Positions 8,264 to 15,965 of a DNA stretch of 64,000 nt are shown one piece after another. The stretch's first letter is position 1. Each line of letters starts with the position of its first letter. The translations under genes were made by a program, and so were the position numbers. The stretch lies in the NCBI RefSeq assembly GCF_016862995.1, contig NZ_BOOA01000002.1, forward strand, positions 124,001 through 188,000, written 5' to 3'. The DNA comes from Acrocarpospora phusangensis. Lineage in GTDB: Bacteria; Actinomycetota; Actinomycetes; Streptosporangiales; Streptosporangiaceae. The notes under the pieces were generated by a model. The model did no database searches and was not told the DNA's origin. It worked only from the letters and a program-made list of their open reading frames with translations.

Positions 8264-9742
8264 ATGGGGGAGAACCGGCCGGACACCGTCGCGGTGGTGC
8301 TGGCGCCCACCCACACGGCCCGGTTGGCGTGTGCCGACACCACTCTCGTCGATCGCCTCACCGAACAGCTGGCCGCCCTCCCCGTCGCCGACCTGCACAT
8401 CGTGCCGGACGAGCAGGGACTGGCCGAGGAGTTACGCCAGATCGCCAAGATCGCCAAGGGGGCCGCGGCCGCCGGGGCGCCCCTGGCCGTCCTGGCCGGG
8501 GACGTGGTCGCCCACACCGAGGCCCTGGCCGTCCTGCTCGAACATCCGTCCCGGAGCACCGGCGCGCTGGTCGGCCCCCGGGTCGCCAACCCGGCGTGCA
8601 CCCCCGTACGGGCCGAGCACGGCCGGGTGGCCGCCGCCGGGAACTCCTTCCACCAGGTGGACGTCCCCAACGCCACCTTCCGCGGCGTGTTCCAGGTGGG
8701 CCCGGACCAGGTGAAGGCCTTCGCCCTGGTCGCCGACGAACTGGCCGGGCTCGCCGACAGCGGCGGCCTGGGCGCCGCGGGCCCGCACGAGGCCGCCGAC
8801 CTGCTGCTGGCCGGCCTGGTCCGGTCGGGGGTCCAGGTCCGGGCCACCGGGTTCGGGCGGCTGCGCTGCGACCGGGTGACCGACCAGGCCGCGGCCGACC
8901 TGGCGCTGCTCCGCCTCGACGAGGTGGACGAGGACCGGGTACGGCTGGACGCCGCGGTCAAGCAGGACGACGGCTTCTTCACCACCTACTGCGTCAGCTC
9001 CTGGTCCTGGCGGCTGATCAAGATCGCCGACCGGCTCGGGCTGACCCCCAACGCCGTCACCGGCATCTCGGTCGGCGTGGCCGCGATCGCCGCCATCTGG
9101 TTCTCGGCCGGCGACCGGCAGTCCCAGCTCGTGGGGGCGGCCTGCCTCTACCTGTCGTTCGTCCTGGACTGCCTGGACGGCCAGCTGGCCCGCTACAGCC
9201 GCCGCTTCTCCCCACTCGGCGCCTGGCTGGACGCCACCTTCGACCGGGTCAAGGAGTTCGTCGTCTACGTGGGCCTGGCCCTCGGCTACGCGGCGGGCGC
9301 GCCGATGACCGGCGTGGGCCCGGACGGCATCTGGGCGCTCGCGGCCGGCGCGATGGCCCTCCAGGCGATCCGCCACATGATCGACTTCTCGTACGCGGGG
9401 GCGGTCACCGACGCGGCCAAGGTGGGCGTCTCCTGGGCCAGGCCGCACCGCTCGCTGGCGATGGCCGTGGACTCGGTCAGGAGCACCACCGACAAGAGCA
9501 CCGAGGCCGCGGCCGTGCAGCGGGAGAACACGATCGTGCAGCTCGCCGGCCGGCTGGAGGGCGACACCGCCACCCGCTGGCTCAAGAAGATCATCGTGCT
9601 GCCGATCGGGGAGCGGATGGCGCTCATCGCGGTCACCGCCGGCCTGTTCAACGCCCGCGTCACCTTCCTGGCCCTGCTCGGCTGGGGCGCGGTCGCCTGC
9701 CTCTACACCCTCACCGGACGGATCGCGAGGTCCCTGTCGTGA
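8264..9742 (+). CDS. CDP-alcohol phosphotransferase with degenerate nucleotidyltransferase-like N-terminus
   Basis: About 492 residues. The C-terminal half is a multi-spanning CDP-alcohol phosphatidyltransferase with the complete motif DCLDGQLARYSRRFSPLGAW followed by LDATFD (all four catalytic Asp present). The N-terminal half (VAVVLAPTHTARLACADTTL, LAVLAGDVV) looks like an NTP-transferase fold but lacks the GxGTR nucleotide signature, so it is probably non-catalytic. The arrangement resembles fused inositol-phosphate cytidylyltransferase/phosphotransferase enzymes. An ATG at 8231 is also in frame. 8264 is preferred because of the AAGGCGG upstream. It overlaps the next gene by 4 nt and is divergent from the CDP-ribitol synthase. 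The substrate is unknown. Confidence 0.85.
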   Translation: MGENRPDTVAVVLAPTHTARLACADTTLVDRLTEQLAALPVADLHIVPDEQGLAEELRQIAKIAKGAAAAGAPLAVLAGDVVAHTEALAVLLEHPSRSTGALVGPRVANPACTPVRAEHGRVAAAGNSFHQVDVPNATFRGVFQVGPDQVKAFALVADELAGLADSGGLGAAGPHEAADLLLAGLVRSGVQVRATGFGRLRCDRVTDQAAADLALLRLDEVDEDRVRLDAAVKQDDGFFTTYCVSSWSWRLIKIADRLGLTPNAVTGISVGVAAIAAIWFSAGDRQSQLVGAACLYLSFVLDCLDGQLARYSRRFSPLGAWLDATFDRVKEFVVYVGLALGYAAGAPMTGVGPDGIWALAAGAMALQAIRHMIDFSYAGAVTDAAKVGVSWARPHRSLAMAVDSVRSTTDKSTEAAAVQRENTIVQLAGRLEGDTATRWLKKIIVLPIGERMALIAVTAGLFNARVTFLALLGWGAVACLYTLTGRIARSLS

Positions 9743-10362
9743 CCAGCGTGCACATGACCCCCATCCCGGCCAGTTCGGTGACGGCCTACCGCGACGACGG
9801 CCCGCTCTCCCGCGGCATGGGCATGATGGTGGCCGGCCAGCTGCCCCCGCTCCCCCCGGCCATCGCGGCCATCTTCGTCACCGGTGTGCTCCTGGTGGTC
9901 GGCATCGCCGGCGCCGACGGCTTCGCCGTCTTCGCGCCGCTGGTCGCGCTGCTCCTGGCGGGGCCCGGCTCCTCGCACCGCCACGACGGCCGCCTCGACT
10001 GGCTGGTCCCGGTCATCCTGCGGATCACCGAGTACGGCTTCATCTGCCTCGTCGGATTCGCCCACGGCGTACCGGCGATCGTGATCATGATGCTGCTGGG
10101 GGCGGTGATCTTCCACCACTACGACACCGTCTACCGGATCCGCCAGCACGTGTACCCGCCGACCTGGCTCGCCACCGCCGGGCTGGGCTGGGAGGGCCGG
10201 ATGCTCGCGGTGGCCGCCGGCGGGCTGCTGGGGGCCAGCACGGCCGTGTTCGTCCTGCTCGCCCTGTATCTTTGGGCGTTGTTCGGCTGGGAGAGCCTCA
10301 CCTGCTGGCTCGCCGCCCCCCGATCAGGTGTGGAAGCGGCCGATCTGGGCGCGCACGACTGA
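9739..10362 (+). CDS. Integral membrane protein, DUF5941-like
   Basis: 207 residues with about five hydrophobic segments (AIAAIFVTGVLLVVGIAG, FAVFAPLVALLLAG, IVIMMLLGAVIF, VLLALYLWALFGW) and a short cytoplasmic N-terminus. The GTG start overlaps the TGA of the CDP-alcohol phosphotransferase (GTGA), which indicates translational coupling and a joint function. It resembles the DUF5941 domain found beside, or fused to, CDP-alcohol phosphotransferases in actinobacteria. That assignment is from memory of the family's gene context, not a search. It could be an accessory subunit, a transporter or a scaffold. Confidence 0.7.
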   Translation: MTSVHMTPIPASSVTAYRDDGPLSRGMGMMVAGQLPPLPPAIAAIFVTGVLLVVGIAGADGFAVFAPLVALLLAGPGSSHRHDGRLDWLVPVILRITEYGFICLVGFAHGVPAIVIMMLLGAVIFHHYDTVYRIRQHVYPPTWLATAGLGWEGRMLAVAAGGLLGASTAVFVLLALYLWALFGWESLTCWLAAPRSGVEAADLGAHD

Positions 10363-10408
10363 GCCTGATACACAATCAGGGCGCGTTGGCAACTAACCTG
10401 TGGGGTTA

Positions 10409-10437
10409 TTGACTTTGCCATCGCTCGACCGTGCGAT
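10409..10437 (+). promoter_or_regulatory. Candidate sigma-70-type promoter
   Basis: TTGACT (10409-10414), a 17-nt spacer, and TGCGAT (10432-10437) precede the TTG-started cytidylyltransferase gene with a leader of about 20 nt that carries GAGGAG. The -35 is good and the -10 is weak. It would start the three-gene unit 10463-12999 separately from the upstream membrane-protein gene. Confidence 0.4.
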
Positions 10438-10462
10438 GAACAGATCGTGTGAGGAGTGCTCG

Positions 10463-11194
10463 TTGCTGGGAATGGTGCTGGCCGCCGGGGCCGGAAGACG
10501 TCTGCGGCCCTACACCGACACGCTGCCCAAGGCGCTCGTGCCGGTCGACGGGGACACCACGATCCTCGACATCGCGTTGCGCAACCTCGCGGCGGTGGAG
10601 CTGCGGGACGTGGTGGTGATCGTGGGTTACCAGGCGCAGGCCGTACACGAGCGGAAGGCGGCGCTGGAGGAGCGGCACGGCGTGAAGCTGACGCTGGTCC
10701 ACAACGACAAGGCCGAGGAGTGGAACAACGCCTACTCCCTGTGGTGCGCCCGGGAGTACTTCGCCAAGGGCGCGCTGCTGGTGAACGGGGACACCGTGCA
10801 CCCGGTCTCGGTCGAGCGCACCCTGCTGGACGCGCCGCACACCAGCGACATCCTGCTCGCCGTGGACGACGTCAAGGCGCTGGCCGACGAGGAGATGAAG
10901 GTCACCCTCGACGGGAGCGCGCTGCGCCGCATCACCAAGCTGATGGACCCCGCCGAGGCGTACGGGGAGTACATCGGCGCCACCCTGATCCGCCCCGGCG
11001 CCGCCGCCAGGCTCGCCGACGCGCTCCAGGCGACCTTCGAGCGCGACCCCCAGCTGTACTACGAGGACGGCTACCAGGAGATGGTCGCGCGCGGCGAGAC
11101 CATCCACGTGGCGCCCATCGGCAAGGTCGACTGGGTCGAGGTCGACAACCACGACGACCTGGCCAAGGCCCGCACGATCGCCGTCACCTACTAA
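10463..11194 (+). CDS. Nucleotidyltransferase, phosphocholine/inositol-phosphate cytidylyltransferase-like
   Basis: About 243 residues. The Rossmann-type NTP-transferase has LGMVLAAGAGRRLRPYTDTL (the GxGxRLxP signature), PKALVPV, EWNNAYSLWCAREYF (a LicC-like choline/IPCT feature), LLVNGDTV (metal-binding Asp) and a final WVEVDNHDDL. These enzymes make CDP- or other NDP-activated small molecules. The start is a TTG at 10463 because GAGGAG lies 7 nt upstream, while the next ATG (10472) is too far from it. It is 10 nt ahead of the glycerol-1-phosphate-dehydrogenase-like gene, so I infer activation of that enzyme's product. The exact substrate is unproven. Confidence 0.85.
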   Translation: MLGMVLAAGAGRRLRPYTDTLPKALVPVDGDTTILDIALRNLAAVELRDVVVIVGYQAQAVHERKAALEERHGVKLTLVHNDKAEEWNNAYSLWCAREYFAKGALLVNGDTVHPVSVERTLLDAPHTSDILLAVDDVKALADEEMKVTLDGSALRRITKLMDPAEAYGEYIGATLIRPGAAARLADALQATFERDPQLYYEDGYQEMVARGETIHVAPIGKVDWVEVDNHDDLAKARTIAVTY

Positions 11195-11204
11195 GGGAGG
11201 TCAC

Positions 11205-12263
11205 ATGCCGATTCTGGCAAGGATGCTCCCCGCCCCCCTGCACATGGAGGTGCGCCGGGGCGCGATCGCGCAGCTCGGCCCGCTGCTGGCCGACAGCAGG
11301 GTGGCGACCTCGGGGCGGGTGGCCGTCGCGGTGGGCGCCGGCCAGGGCGACCGCATCACCGAGATGGTCACGCCGTCGCTCGGCGAGGCCCAGGTGCTGC
11401 GGGTGCCCGACGGCTCGGTCGACGCGGCCATCTCGCTCGGCGCCGACCTGCGCAAGGGCGCGTACGAGGCGGTCGTCGGCATCGGCGGCGGCAAGACCAT
11501 CGACTGCACCAAGTACGCGGCCTCGCTGGCCGGCATCCCGATGGTGGCGGTGGCCACCAACCTGTCCCACGACGGGATCTGCTCGCCGGTGGCGTCCCTG
11601 GTGCACGACGGCGGCAAGGGCTCCTTCGGGGTGCCGATGCCGCTGGCCATCATGGTGGACCTGGACTTCGTGCACGACGCGCCCGCCGCGCTGGTCCGCT
11701 CCGGCGTCGGCGACGTGGTCAGCAACCTGTCCGCGATCGAGGACTGGCAGCTCGGCAACAGCGAGCGCGGCGAGCCGATCGACGGGGTGGCGGTGTCGAT
11801 GGCCAGGACGGCCGCCGAGGCCGTGATGGGCCAGAAGGTGTCCATCGAATCCGACCATTTCCTGACCATGCTGGCCGAAGCTTTGATCCTGTCCGGCATG
11901 TCGATGGTCATCGCGGGCTCAAGTCGTCCGACTAGCGGCGGAGACCATGAGATCCTTCATGCCGTGGATCAGCTTTTCCCCGGGACCTCCAACCACGGCG
12001 AGCTGGCCGGGATCGGCGCGGCGTTCTGCTACTTCCTCAGGGAAGACGAAGCCCGCCTGACCCAGGTCGTCGACTGCCTGCGGCAGCACCGGCTGCCCGT
12101 CACCCACACCGACATCGGCCTCACCGCTGACCAGTTCACCGAGGCCGTCCTGCTGGCCCCCGCCACCCGGCCGGGCCGTTACACCATTCTGGAACACCTG
12201 CGGCTGTCCGAGGCCGAGGTTCGCGATCGGGTTGAGGGCTATGTCGACGCCGTCGGTGGCTGA
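11205..12263 (+). CDS. sn-Glycerol-1-phosphate dehydrogenase-like enzyme (AraM/EgsA family)
   Basis: 352 residues of the iron-containing-alcohol-dehydrogenase fold, in the G1PDH branch. Visible motifs are the NAD(P)-binding VVGIGGGKTIDCTKYAA, the G1PDH-typical ATNLSHDGICSPVAS, and metal-ligand regions VGDVVSNLSAIEDW (Asp), GGDHEILHAVD (His) and SNHGELAGIGAAF (His). Members reduce dihydroxyacetone phosphate to sn-glycerol-1-phosphate; in archaea this makes lipid backbones, and in Bacillus AraM feeds heptaprenylglyceryl phosphate. AAGGGAGGT precedes the ATG. It sits between a cytidylyltransferase and a CDP-alcohol phosphotransferase, with a 10-nt gap upstream and a 23-nt overlap downstream. Confidence 0.86.
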   Translation: MPILARMLPAPLHMEVRRGAIAQLGPLLADSRVATSGRVAVAVGAGQGDRITEMVTPSLGEAQVLRVPDGSVDAAISLGADLRKGAYEAVVGIGGGKTIDCTKYAASLAGIPMVAVATNLSHDGICSPVASLVHDGGKGSFGVPMPLAIMVDLDFVHDAPAALVRSGVGDVVSNLSAIEDWQLGNSERGEPIDGVAVSMARTAAEAVMGQKVSIESDHFLTMLAEALILSGMSMVIAGSSRPTSGGDHEILHAVDQLFPGTSNHGELAGIGAAFCYFLREDEARLTQVVDCLRQHRLPVTHTDIGLTADQFTEAVLLAPATRPGRYTILEHLRLSEAEVRDRVEGYVDAVGG

Positions 12264-12999
12264 GCTGCGCGCCAAGGCGCAGCCCGAGATGACGATGGAG
12301 CGGCGCAACGGCGAGCACTGGGCCGGGCTGCTCTACATGCGCAAGCTGTCCATCTATGTGACGTGGGCGCTGGCCAAGACGCCCATCTCGCCGAACCAGG
12401 TGACCGGCCTCATGATCCTCTCCGGCGTGCTGGCCGGGGCGGTCCTGGCGCTGCCGGGCCTGGCGGCGGCGATCGGGGCGGCGCTGCTGATCCAGCTGTA
12501 CCTGCTGCTGGACTGCTCCGACGGGGAGCTGGCCCGGTGGACCGGGCGCACCTCGATCGCCGGGGTCTACCTGGACCGGGTCGGGCACTACTTCGCCGAG
12601 GCGGCCCTGCTGATCGGGCTCGGCTTCCGGGCGTCGGAGACCCTGCCGGACTGGTACACCGTGCTCGGCTTCGCGGCGGCCCTCGGCGCGATCCTGATCA
12701 AGTCGGAGACCGACCTGGTGGACGTGGCCAGGGCCAGGTCCGGCATGGTGGCGGCGACCGAGGCGTCGGCGGCGCAGTTCCAGTCGGCCAAGATCCGGAT
12801 GGCCCGGCGGGCGGCGGCGGCGCTCCGCTTCCACCGGGTGATCCAGGCGGTGGAGCTGTCACTCATCGTGGTGGTCGCGGCCGTGCTGGACCTGTGGTTC
12901 CCCGCCACCAGAATCCTCACGGTGGCGTGCGCGATCATCGCGGGCGTGCAGCTTATCCTGCACCTGGTGAGCATCCTGGCCTCCCGGCGGCTGGCCTGA
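12241..12999 (+). CDS. CDP-alcohol phosphotransferase with Asp-to-His change in the catalytic motif
   Basis: About 252 residues with some five or six membrane segments. The CDP-alcohol phosphotransferase signature reads DCSDGELARWTGRTSIAGVY then LDRVGH: D-x2-DG-x2-AR-x8-G-x3-D-x3 and then His where the family has its fourth Asp, the presumed catalytic base. The start at 12241 follows GAGGG and overlaps the dehydrogenase gene by 23 nt, so coupling is strong. Together with its two upstream neighbours it likely transfers a CDP-activated polyol phosphate to a lipid or soluble acceptor. It could also be a phosphatidylinositol- or DIPP-synthase relative. Confidence 0.85.
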   Translation: MSTPSVAELRAKAQPEMTMERRNGEHWAGLLYMRKLSIYVTWALAKTPISPNQVTGLMILSGVLAGAVLALPGLAAAIGAALLIQLYLLLDCSDGELARWTGRTSIAGVYLDRVGHYFAEAALLIGLGFRASETLPDWYTVLGFAAALGAILIKSETDLVDVARARSGMVAATEASAAQFQSAKIRMARRAAAALRFHRVIQAVELSLIVVVAAVLDLWFPATRILTVACAIIAGVQLILHLVSILASRRLA

Positions 13000-13101
13000 T
13001 GCGACACCGGAAACCTGGTCTGCCGGACACTTCGCGTTTGGTGGGTGTTCGCCGACGGTTCCGATACCCTTATTCCGCAGCAAGCAGGCATAGATCCGGA
13101 T

Positions 13102-13130
13102 TTGACCGCCCATACAGACTCGGTGATCAT
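13102..13130 (+). promoter_or_regulatory. Candidate promoter for the GT2 gene
   Basis: TTGACC (13102-13107), a 17-nt spacer, and GATCAT (13125-13130) lie about 40 nt before the ATG at 13172, inside the 172-nt gap after the CDP-alcohol phosphotransferase. The match is moderate and no other clear element is visible in the gap. Confidence 0.35.
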
Positions 13131-13171
13131 GAAATCGTGTGTTACCCGCCATGCGTTGGGGCGATGACGCG

Positions 13172-14053
13172 ATGAAGATTTCGTGCGTCATCCTCACCAT
13201 GGGCAACCGGGTCACCGAGCTGAACCGGGCGGTCGAGTCCGCGCTCACGCAGGTCGACGGCGATGTCGAAGTGGTCATCATCGGCAACGGCGCGGACGTG
13301 CCCGAGCTCGCCGCCACCCCGCCGCCGGGCTCCGCGGCCACCGTCAAGACGGTCCGGCTGACCCACAACGCGGGCATCCCCGAAGGCCGCAACCGGGGCG
13401 TGCAGGAGTGCTCCGGCGACGTCGTGCTCTTCCTCGACGACGACGGCTGGTACGCGACCGACAAGGTCGCCTCCCACGTCCGGGACCGCTTCGCCGCCGA
13501 ACCCGACCTGGCGGTGCTCTCGTTCCGGGTGATGGACCCCGACGGCAAGGTCGTCCAGCGGCGGCACGTGCCCCGGCTGCGCGCCGGCGACCCGGAACGC
13601 TCCTCCCCGGTGACCACCTTCCTGGGCGGCGCGTGCGCGATCAGGCGCTCCGCCTACCTCCAGGTCGGCGGCCTGCCGGAGAAGTTCTTCTACGCGCACG
13701 AGGAGACCGACCTGGCCTGGCGGCTCCTCGGCGAGGACTACCGGATCGAGTACGACGCCGAACCCGTCATGTACCACCCGCTGGTGCTGCCCAGCAGGCA
13801 CGCCGACTTCTATCGGCTCAACGCCAGGAACCGGGTCTGGCTGGCCCGCCGCAACCTGCCCTGGGCGCTGGCCGCGCTCTACCTGCTCGACTGGGTGGTG
13901 CTCACGCTCGTCCGCGAGCGGTCGTCGATGGCGCTCAAGGCGTGGTTCCGCGGCTTCGCCGAGGGCCTGCGCGAACCGGCCGGCGAGCGCCGCCCGATGA
14001 CGTGGAAGACGGCCTGGCGCATGTTCCGCCTCGGCCGCCCCCCGATCGTCTAG
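13172..14053 (+). CDS. Family 2 glycosyltransferase (rhamnosyl/galactofuranosyl-transferase-like)
   Basis: About 293 residues. It starts MKISCVILTMGNRVTELNRA, with the metal-binding motif VVLFLDDDGWYATD and an acceptor-side FFYAHEETDLAWRLLGEDYR containing the catalytic ExD. The C-terminal region has basic and hydrophobic stretches suited to membrane association. A start at 13151 is possible, but 13172 yields the canonical N-terminus. The 3' end overlaps the convergent ADC-family gene by 4 nt. It is predicted to add a sugar to a lipid-linked polymer intermediate. The donor is unknown. Confidence 0.84.
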   Translation: MKISCVILTMGNRVTELNRAVESALTQVDGDVEVVIIGNGADVPELAATPPPGSAATVKTVRLTHNAGIPEGRNRGVQECSGDVVLFLDDDGWYATDKVASHVRDRFAAEPDLAVLSFRVMDPDGKVVQRRHVPRLRAGDPERSSPVTTFLGGACAIRRSAYLQVGGLPEKFFYAHEETDLAWRLLGEDYRIEYDAEPVMYHPLVLPSRHADFYRLNARNRVWLARRNLPWALAALYLLDWVVLTLVRERSSMALKAWFRGFAEGLREPAGERRPMTWKTAWRMFRLGRPPIV

Positions 14054-14778
14054 AGGGCGGGCCCGAAGCTCATCCGCAGGTGGCGGATGGTCGAGGTCAT
14101 CAGCGCGTGCTTGGGCAGGCCCAGCTCGCTCAGCTCCTTGGCGATCGGATGGTTGCCCAGCCGGATCAGCGCCCCGCCCGGCCGCGCCCGCACCCCGCCC
14201 GGCCGCATCGTCCAGGCCGTGCGCCGGGTCACCCCGTCCAGATGCGTGTACGCGTCCAGCGCCGGCAGCCCCCGCGCCGGCACCGGCATGCCCGGCCGGA
14301 TCAGGATGTCCAGGACGAGCCGGCCCTCCCGGCGCAGCACACACCGCTTGTACGGCGAGGACAGCCGCAGGTCGATGTCGGCGAGCTCCTTCGGGAACCC
14401 CCAGATCTCCCGGCCGGCCTCCATCGTGAACGCCTGGTCCACCGGCAGCCAGTGCACGAACAGCCCGGACCCGGCCGTGCGCAGATCGTTCAGGCCGGCG
14501 CCGAGCGAACGCCGCGGCGGCGGTCCCGCCTCCGGCGGGCGTACCAGGAACGACACTCCGAACTCGTGGTAGGAGTCCAGGTCGGACTCCCGGTATTCGA
14601 CGAACATCAGCGTGCACAGCGCCTTGCCGGGCAGCACCTCGGTCACGTCCAGCCCCGAATACGCGATCACCGCGCGGGCGGCGTCGGCGCGCACCAGGTA
14701 CATGGCGGTGCAGGCCGTGGCGTCCCGGATCTCGACGGGAAGGTCGATCCGGCGCCCCTGAATGAGATGACTTGCCAT
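14050..14778 (-). CDS. Acetoacetate decarboxylase (ADC)-family protein
   Basis: 242 residues. The ADC superfamily signature EIWGFPKELADIDL is present, with Lys130 as the predicted Schiff-base lysine, plus MFVEYRESDLDSYHEFGVSF with conserved acidic residues. Classical members decarboxylate acetoacetate; many actinobacterial relatives catalyse other Schiff-base chemistry on keto or aldehyde substrates, so the substrate here is open. It lies 41 nt downstream of a GT4 gene on the same strand and is probably co-transcribed, which would put it among polymer or natural-product tailoring genes. It overlaps the convergent GT2 gene by 4 nt. Confidence 0.8.
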   Translation of the reverse strand: MASHLIQGRRIDLPVEIRDATACTAMYLVRADAARAVIAYSGLDVTEVLPGKALCTLMFVEYRESDLDSYHEFGVSFLVRPPEAGPPPRRSLGAGLNDLRTAGSGLFVHWLPVDQAFTMEAGREIWGFPKELADIDLRLSSPYKRCVLRREGRLVLDILIRPGMPVPARGLPALDAYTHLDGVTRRTAWTMRPGGVRARPGGALIRLGNHPIAKELSELGLPKHALMTSTIRHLRMSFGPAL

Positions 14779-14819
14779 GGCGTCCAGTACATCAATGGCT
14801 GGGCGGGCCCGTACAGGCC

Positions 14820-15905
14820 TCAGGCGGGAACGGCGCGGTGGGAGCTGCGGGCGGCGACCGGGCTGGGGGCGCCCGCCCAGGCCTCCAGGTGGGCCACGAA
14901 GGCGCCGGCGCGGTCGGGCCAGTGGAACTCGGCCCGCGCCCGCGCGTGCCCCCGAGCGGTCAGCGCGTGCCGCCGCGCCGGGTCGGCCTTCAGGTCCAGT
15001 ACGGCCTGCGCCACCGCCTCCGGGTCGCCGAACGGCACCACGATCCCGTCGCCGCGCAGCGCCGCCACGGCCCGGGGCAGCGGCGTGGAGATCACGGGCA
15101 CACCGCGGGCCAGGTACTCGATGACCTTGGTCGGCAGCGCGTCCCGGTGGGCGGGCACGTCGTGGGCGAGGGACAGGCCGGCCAGCGCGCCCTCCGCCAT
15201 GCGCAGCGCGTGCCGGTTCGGCACGTACCCGAACCAGTCGAGCAGGCCGGAGCGCTGGGCGTCGCGCAGCAGGGGGCGGATGTGCGGGTCGGCCGGGCCG
15301 ATCAGGTCCAGCCGGATGCCGTACGGGTGGAGCAGGCGGGCCACCTCGATCAGGTCGGCCGCGCCGCGGGACTCGCCGAGGCGGCCGATGGCGACGATGC
15401 GGTTGTCGCCGGAGGGCTTGCTCAGCGCGTCCGGGACGTACGTGTGGTTGGGCACGACCGGGTGTTCCCGGCCGAAGCGGTCCGACTGCTCCGCCAGGAT
15501 CAGGTGCAGCCGCCGCTCCGCGCGGGCCTCAAGCCGCCGGATGAGCCGGGGCAGCGTCTTGCCGTCCAGCCGCGCGGCCATGTCCTCGTGCACGTCCCAG
15601 ACGGTCGGCGGGCGGCGGCGGGGCAGGGCCAGCAGCAGGTCCAGGTCGTGCACCAGCAGCAGGTCGGCGTCCCTGGCGCCACGGCGCAGGGCGGCGACGC
15701 CCGCCCGGTGGGCGCGGACGCGGTGCAGGCCCACGGCGCGGGGCACGTCGATGGCGCGCAACTCGGGGGCCGGGGTCACGTTGCAGTCGGTGAACGGCGC
15801 CACGTACGTCACCTCGTGGCCGGCGTCGAGCAGCGCGCGGATCTGCCGGTGCATGATCCGCGCGTCCTCGGGATGGCGGGTGACCGTGCCGACGCATACC
15901 TTCAT
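14820..15905 (-). CDS. Family 4 glycosyltransferase
   Basis: 361 residues with a GT-B fold. The N-terminal half (MKVCVGTVTRHPEDARIMHR) carries VWDVHEDM. The C-terminal donor-binding half has VAIGRLGESRGAADLIEVA and the GT4 motif region RDALPTKVIEYLARGVPVIS (with the E of the EX7E-type element). It is soluble or membrane-associated in the cytoplasm and transfers sugars from NDP donors with retention. It lies 60 nt downstream of the acyltransferase gene and 41 nt upstream of the ADC-family gene, all co-oriented. The specific sugar is unknown. Confidence 0.85.
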   Translation of the reverse strand: MKVCVGTVTRHPEDARIMHRQIRALLDAGHEVTYVAPFTDCNVTPAPELRAIDVPRAVGLHRVRAHRAGVAALRRGARDADLLLVHDLDLLLALPRRRPPTVWDVHEDMAARLDGKTLPRLIRRLEARAERRLHLILAEQSDRFGREHPVVPNHTYVPDALSKPSGDNRIVAIGRLGESRGAADLIEVARLLHPYGIRLDLIGPADPHIRPLLRDAQRSGLLDWFGYVPNRHALRMAEGALAGLSLAHDVPAHRDALPTKVIEYLARGVPVISTPLPRAVAALRGDGIVVPFGDPEAVAQAVLDLKADPARRHALTARGHARARAEFHWPDRAGAFVAHLEAWAGAPSPVAARSSHRAVPA

Positions 15906-15965
15906 AGAGCGAGGCTGACCGCCGGTTCCGAAGGAACCGGATGCGGCACGTTAATCCGGGCCGAA

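Noticed and set aside
13183-15918. Long open frame of about 910 codons on the plus strand
   Set aside because: It runs through the GT2, ADC-family and GT4 genes in other frames, is Arg/Gly/Pro-rich and low in hydrophobic order, and has no recognisable domain; typical of high-GC shadow frames.
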